A stretch of DNA of 64,000 nucleotides, taken from the NCBI GenBank assembly GCA_963795385.1, contig CAWCHK010000003.1, positions 186,001 through 250,000 of the forward strand, read 5' to 3'. The notes beneath the pieces were generated by a model. It ran no database searches. It had not been told where the DNA came from and was given only the letters and a program-made list of their open reading frames with translations. How positions within the stretch are numbered: position 1 is the stretch's first letter; each line of letters opens with the position of its first letter. Source of the stretch: CAVURS01 sp963795385 (GTDB lineage: Bacteria; Actinomycetota; Actinomycetes; Actinomycetales; CAVURS01). The translations under genes were made by a program, and so were the position numbers. Positions 60,233 to 64,000 of the stretch are shown here, one piece after another.

Positions 60233-62134
60233 ATGTCGCAGCTGAACGCGTACCGGGCCTTGCACGGCCTGACCCGCGACGGGAGTGTGGCTGAGCAGCG
60301 GCTCAAGCCGGGGACCACCCGGCGGGTGTTCGCCTACGCCCGGCCGTACAAGCGCGCCATCATCGGCTTCCTGCTGCTGGCCGTCCTCGACTCGGCTCTG
60401 ACCGTCGCCGTCCCGCTGATCCTGAGGTCGATCGTCGACGACGGGGTCACGCCCAAGCGGACCGACGTCGTCGTGGTGCTGGCTCTGATCGTGGCCGGGA
60501 TCGCGGTGGTCGATGCGGTCGTCGGGCTGGTCCAGCGGTGGTTCTCGGCCCGGGTCGGCGAAGGCCTGATCTACGACCTGCGCACCGAGGTCTTCGTCCA
60601 CGTGCAGCGGCAGCCGATCGCCTTCTTCACCCGGACCCAGACCGGCTCCCTGGTGTCCCGGATCAACAGTGACGTCATGGGGGCGCAGCAGGCGTTCACC
60701 TCGACGTTGTCCGGCCTGGTGTCCAACGTCGTCTCGCTGGCCCTGGTCGCAGGCGCGATGTTCTTCCTGTCCTGGCAGATCACGGTGATCAGCCTGCTGC
60801 TGGTGCCGATCTTCCTCCTGCCGGCGCGCTACATGGGCCGCCGGCTGGCCGCCCTGACCCGGCAGCAGATGCAGCTCAACGCCGAGCTCGGCGGGCGGAC
60901 GACGGAGCGGTTCAACGTCGCGGGAGCGTTGCTGGTCAAGCTGTTCGGCCGTCCGGCGGACGAGGAGCGCGAGTACCGCCAGCGCGCGGCCGGGGTCCGT
61001 GACGCCGGCATCAAGATCGCGATGAACAGCCGCGTCTTCTACACCTCGCTGCTCCTGGTGGCGAGCCTCGCCACTGCAGTCGTGTACGGCGTGGGCGGCG
61101 TGCTCGCGGTCCACGGCTCGTTCTCGGTCGGGACGCTGCTCGCACTGGCCGCGCTGATGGGCCGCCTCTACGGGCCGATCACCGCGCTGACCAACGTTCG
61201 GGTCGACGTGATGACGGCGATGGTGTCGTTCGAGCGGGTCTTCGAGGTCCTCGACCTCCAGCCGCTCGTCGTCGAGGCGCCGGACGCGACCGCGCTGCCG
61301 GACGGTCCCGTGTCGGTCGACCTGGAGGGCGTGCACTTCAGCTACCCCTCGGCCGACGAGGTCTCCCTGGAGTCGCTGGAGCTCGTGTCGGCCGGTGACC
61401 GCAAGGGCAGCGGGGAGGTGCTGCACGGCATCGACCTGCACGTCGAGCCGGGGCAGCTGGTGGCCCTCGTCGGGCCCAGCGGGGCGGGCAAGACGACGAT
61501 CACCGGCCTGGTCGCGCGCCTCTACGACCCCACGTCGGGCGCGGTGCTGCTCGACGGTCAGGACCTGCGCCAGGTGAGCCTGGACTCGTTGCGGGAGAAG
61601 GTCGGCGTCGTCACCCAGGACGCCCACATGTTCCACGACACCATCCGGGCCAACCTGGCCTACGCCCGGCCCGACGCCACCGAGGCCGACCTGGAGCGCG
61701 TGCTCCGCTCGGCCCAGATCTGGGACCTGGTCGAGTCGCTGCCGCGCGGGGTCGACACCGTCGTCGGCGACCGGGGTCACCGGCTGTCCGGCGGCGAGAA
61801 GCAGCGGCTGGCGATCGCCCGGCTGCTGCTGAAGTCACCTGGCCTCGTCGTCCTCGACGAGGCCACCGCCCACCTGGACAGCGAGTCCGAGGTCGCCGTC
61901 CAGCGGGCCCTGGACACCGCACTGGCCGGCCGTACGGCGCTGGTCATCGCCCACCGGCTCTCGACCGTGCGGGGGGCCGACCTGATCGCCGTCATCGAGG
62001 ACGGCCGGGTCGTGCAGACCGGCCGGCACGAGGAGCTCTTGGCCCGGGGCGGCCTCTACGCCGACCTGTACGCCACCCAGTTTGCCCCAAGAGCGCATAA
62101 CAGCGAAGACGAGTCGCTGACTTCAGTGAGTTGA
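60233..62134 (+). CDS. ABC transporter, fused permease and ATPase (exporter)
   Basis: 633 residues; a half-transporter expected to work as a homodimer. About 80 residues of cytosolic start, six membrane helices (about residues 42-320) and a nucleotide-binding domain with Walker A VGPSGAGKTTITGLVARLYD, Q-loop VVTQDAHMFHDTI, signature HRLSGGEKQRLAIARLLL, Walker B LVVLDEATAHLDSESE and H-loop VIAHRLSTVRGAD. Similar to MsbA/multidrug exporters; the substrate is unknown. ATG 60233 has a nearby GGAGAGG. The 60102-60232 interval upstream shows no gene. Confidence 0.9.
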   Translation: MSQLNAYRALHGLTRDGSVAEQRLKPGTTRRVFAYARPYKRAIIGFLLLAVLDSALTVAVPLILRSIVDDGVTPKRTDVVVVLALIVAGIAVVDAVVGLVQRWFSARVGEGLIYDLRTEVFVHVQRQPIAFFTRTQTGSLVSRINSDVMGAQQAFTSTLSGLVSNVVSLALVAGAMFFLSWQITVISLLLVPIFLLPARYMGRRLAALTRQQMQLNAELGGRTTERFNVAGALLVKLFGRPADEEREYRQRAAGVRDAGIKIAMNSRVFYTSLLLVASLATAVVYGVGGVLAVHGSFSVGTLLALAALMGRLYGPITALTNVRVDVMTAMVSFERVFEVLDLQPLVVEAPDATALPDGPVSVDLEGVHFSYPSADEVSLESLELVSAGDRKGSGEVLHGIDLHVEPGQLVALVGPSGAGKTTITGLVARLYDPTSGAVLLDGQDLRQVSLDSLREKVGVVTQDAHMFHDTIRANLAYARPDATEADLERVLRSAQIWDLVESLPRGVDTVVGDRGHRLSGGEKQRLAIARLLLKSPGLVVLDEATAHLDSESEVAVQRALDTALAGRTALVIAHRLSTVRGADLIAVIEDGRVVQTGRHEELLARGGLYADLYATQFAPRAHNSEDESLTSVS

Positions 62135-62194
62135 GCCCTCCGAAAGCCTCGTCTAGTCCGCCCGGTCCCTCGCTCGCCAAGAGATGATGCTGGG

Positions 62195-62474
62195 ATGACT
62201 GACGAACTCAGCGATGCTGACCTTCGCGCCATCGAGTCCCGTTGCGCGGAGGCTTCGCCGGGTCCCTGGACTTCCTACGTCGAGGGTCGCGACCACATGT
62301 CGGGCGACGACTTCATCCGGGTGAGCGAGGACGACGACGAGCCCGACATGTACGTGTCTAGGGCGGTGACAGGAGCCGTGATCCCGGCATCGACGGCCGA
62401 CCTCGACTTCATCGCTCATGCGCGTCAGGACGTCCCTGCGGCTCATTGCCGAAATTCGCCGACTTCGTGCTTAG
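62195..62474 (+). CDS. Small hypothetical protein, one frameshift
   Basis: About 92 residues when one extra T near 62437 is removed; the C-terminus then reads ARQDVPRLIAEIRRLRA. The protein is acidic, starts MTDELSDADLRAIESRCAEA, and contains PGPWTSYVEGRDH and STADLDFIAHARQD; short proteins of this pattern are scattered in actinobacterial and phage genomes without known function. Base composition is lower in GC than the neighbours, which hints at recent gain. The region 62475-62641 after it has no recognisable gene. Confidence 0.55.
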
Positions 62475-62641
62475 CAGCCGTAACGCGCCCAGTCCCAATC
62501 GATCTCGCGCCGTTACTGCCTACCGCAATGGATTCCGTACGCAGTTCGCCGGCCAGGGTCTGCGCGAGGCACCGGCGCCGGCCTGACCGGTCGACCGGCC
62601 CGAGCTCTTCGCGCGATCGCCCGGGCGCGTCGAGTCACTCC

Positions 62642-63475
62642 TCACTCGTCCTCCTCGTCCCAGATCCGGGTCCGCCGGCGCCTGGGCACGGTGACCGCCA
62701 CGGACTCCGGGTGCAGCACGGCCCGCTCGGCCGCCTCGTCCTCGGCCTGCAGCCGCCGCCGGCGCCGCAGGAAGAGGAACGGGAAGGCCAGCGCGGCCAC
62801 TGCGAACAGCCCCCACTGGAAGGCGTACGACAGGTTGACGCCCCAGTAGCCACCGTCGTCCGGCTCGGGCAGCAGGTTCGGCAGGGCGGCCGGCGCGGGC
62901 ACCTGGCTCGACAGCACGCCGTACGCCCGGAGCAGCGGCTGCCCCGTCTGGGCGGCGATCCGGTCCAGGTCGATGCTGGCGAACTGGCCGGCGGGCAGCG
63001 TGCCGCTCTTGGCCGCCTCGCCCGGCTGCAGGTGGGCCACGATGCTCACCGGCCCCGGCGGCAGCGCAGGCACCGAGTCCGGCGCATCGCCGGTCTGCCC
63101 GCTGGGGATCCAGCCGCGGTCGACCAGCAGCGCCGGTCCGCCGGACGCCGGGACCAGTGGAGCGAGCACCTCGTACCCGTACGCCCCCTCGAACGGCCGG
63201 TTGCGGACCAGGACCTGGCGCTCCGCGTCGTACCGGCCGCTGACCCTGACCGGGCGCCAGACGTCCTTCGGGGACAGCGGCGAGGCCGGGCCCGCGAGCA
63301 ATGACCCGACGGTCACCGGAGCCGAGCGGTAGTTGCGGCCGACGAGGTGGTCCGCGGCGTACTTGTCCTGGAAGCGGTGGTACTGCCAGCGGCCGAGGAA
63401 GACGCAGGCGATGGCGAAGACGACAGCGATGGCGAGCAGGCCGGCCAGCTCGCGGCGCTGCTCCTTCACGCCCAC
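62642..63475 (-). CDS. SURF1 family cytochrome oxidase assembly protein
   Basis: Helps insert heme A into cytochrome c oxidase. 277 residues. One helix at each end (about residues 10-28 and 212-232) flanks the external domain; family marks are FLGRWQYHR near the first helix, VLVRNRPFEGAYGYEVLAPL, LLVDRGWIPSG and YWGVNLSYAFQWGLFAV. The cytosolic tail is Arg/Glu-rich. The GTG at 63475 has GGAGGAG upstream, but GTG 63469 is better spaced; it is two codons shorter. It is divergent from moaA. Confidence 0.93.
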   Translation of the reverse strand: MGVKEQRRELAGLLAIAVVFAIACVFLGRWQYHRFQDKYAADHLVGRNYRSAPVTVGSLLAGPASPLSPKDVWRPVRVSGRYDAERQVLVRNRPFEGAYGYEVLAPLVPASGGPALLVDRGWIPSGQTGDAPDSVPALPPGPVSIVAHLQPGEAAKSGTLPAGQFASIDLDRIAAQTGQPLLRAYGVLSSQVPAPAALPNLLPEPDDGGYWGVNLSYAFQWGLFAVAALAFPFLFLRRRRRLQAEDEAAERAVLHPESVAVTVPRRRRTRIWDEEDE

Positions 63476-63562
63476 GACTCCTCCAACGCCGACAGCTCCC
63501 TCATGCCCCGACGGTAACCGCCGGGCCCGGTCGCCGACCGGCGCGGTCCGGGAACGGCACCG

Positions 63563-63568
63563 TAGGCT
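63563..63568 (+). promoter_or_regulatory. -10 TAGGCT of a leaderless moaA promoter
   Basis: TAGGCT is followed by six bases and the GTG start, identical in layout to polA, coaE and uvrC. Confidence 0.6.
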
Positions 63569-63574
63569 GGCGAG

Positions 63575-64000
63575 GTGACCGTCCAGCTCCCGCCGCCGTC
63601 CGCGCGCATCACCGCGGGAGCGCTCTCCGACCGCTACGGCCGGGTGGCCACGGACCTGCGGGTGTCAGTCACCGACCGCTGCAACCTGCGATGCACCTAC
63701 TGCATGCCGGCCGAGGGCCTGGACTGGCTGCCCAAGCCGGAGCTGCTGACCTTCGAGGAGATGGCCCGCCTGGTCGGCGTCGCCGTCTCCCTGGGAGTCA
63801 CCGACGTCCGGCTCACCGGGGGAGAGCCGCTGCTGCGGCGGGGGCTGCCGGACCTGGTGGCGATGCTGGCCGCGCTGCCGCACCGACCGCGGATCGCCAT
63901 GACGACCAACGGGCTCGGGCTGGACCGGCTGGCCGCACCGCTGGCTGCGGCCGGCCTGGATCGGGTGAACGTCAGCCTCGACACCATCGACCGCCGGACG
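63575..64000 (+). CDS. moaA: GTP 3',8-cyclase MoaA, 3' partial
   Basis: Radical SAM enzyme that starts molybdenum cofactor synthesis by cyclising GTP. The window ends after 142 codons. The radical SAM cluster motif DRCNLRCTYCMP is at about residue 34, LTGGEPLLRRGL at about 86, and MTTNGLGL and VNVSLDTID follow. The second cluster and C-terminal GG lie outside the window. The start is supported by the upstream TAGGCT; no Shine-Dalgarno is present. Confidence 0.95.
   Translation, partial: MTVQLPPPSARITAGALSDRYGRVATDLRVSVTDRCNLRCTYCMPAEGLDWLPKPELLTFEEMARLVGVAVSLGVTDVRLTGGEPLLRRGLPDLVAMLAALPHRPRIAMTTNGLGLDRLAAPLAAAGLDRVNVSLDTIDRRT

Overview
The window is about 64 kb of very GC-rich DNA from an actinobacterium. 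Markers for this are RbpA, WhiA, OpcA, a mycothiol-dependent maleylpyruvate isomerase-type protein, a BioY/ECF vitamin transporter, RapZ-YvcK-WhiA, and many GTG starts with no room for a Shine-Dalgarno site. Gene order and content look most like the Nocardioidaceae/Propionibacteriales, but that placement is an inference. No plasmid, phage, insertion sequence, CRISPR, rRNA or tRNA was seen; this is core chromosome.

Layout. 1-20 kb: end of a branched-chain amino acid ABC ATPase (livF), an acetyltransferase, polA, an AlkA-like glycosylase, a methyltransferase, rpsA, coaE, uvrB, an MmcQ/YjbR protein, a membrane glycosyltransferase with a tiny LAxTG protein, a TerC manganese-type exporter behind a yybP-ykoY riboswitch, a membrane-tethered methyltransferase, a metallo-beta-lactamase-fold hydrolase, a maleylpyruvate isomerase-like protein and uvrA. 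20-29 kb: a Tat/lipoprotein Rieske protein, uvrC, rapZ, yvcK, whiA, then gap-pgk-tpiA, secG and rbpA. 29-38 kb (minus strand): the pentose-phosphate operon tkt-tal-pgi-zwf-opcA-pgl, joined by 4-base stop/start overlaps. 38-43 kb: an FAD amine-oxidase-like protein, cyoE and ctaA (heme O/A synthesis), a two-gene ABC exporter and a lipoprotein. 43-51 kb: a complete SUF operon (sufR-like regulator, sufB, sufD, Rieske ferredoxin, sufC, sufS, sufU, MIP18/SufT-like) ending in an acVLRF1 peptidyl-tRNA hydrolase. 50-57 kb: PhzF, an acetyltransferase, a minus-strand biotin-type cluster (bioY, acyl-CoA ligase, thiolase, ecfA, ecfT) and a zinc metallopeptidase. 57-64 kb: an ABC-F protein, an enoyl-CoA hydratase, an ABC exporter, a small hypothetical, SURF1 and the start of moaA.

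The genes group into DNA repair (polA, uvrA, uvrB, uvrC, alkA-like), central carbon (glycolysis plus pentose phosphate), iron-sulfur assembly, and terminal oxidase maturation (cyoE, ctaA, SURF1). The main regulatory signal is a repeated -10-like hexamer (TAGGCT, TACCCT, TAGACT and similar) 6 or 7 bases before the start codon of about fifteen genes, which suggests widespread leaderless transcription. RNA leaders also stand out: the riboswitch before terC, three tandem covarying hairpins before gap, and short upstream ORFs before secG and the ABC-F gene.

Data caution. Single-base insertions and deletions cluster in blocks (about 20.2-25.0, 34.4-36.8, 39.2-39.7, 49.8-57.2 kb, plus 0.03 and 62.4 kb). 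They break many genes that are otherwise well conserved, while neighbouring stretches are clean. I read these as sequence or assembly errors rather than pseudogenes; affected CDS coordinates cover the whole reconstructed gene.
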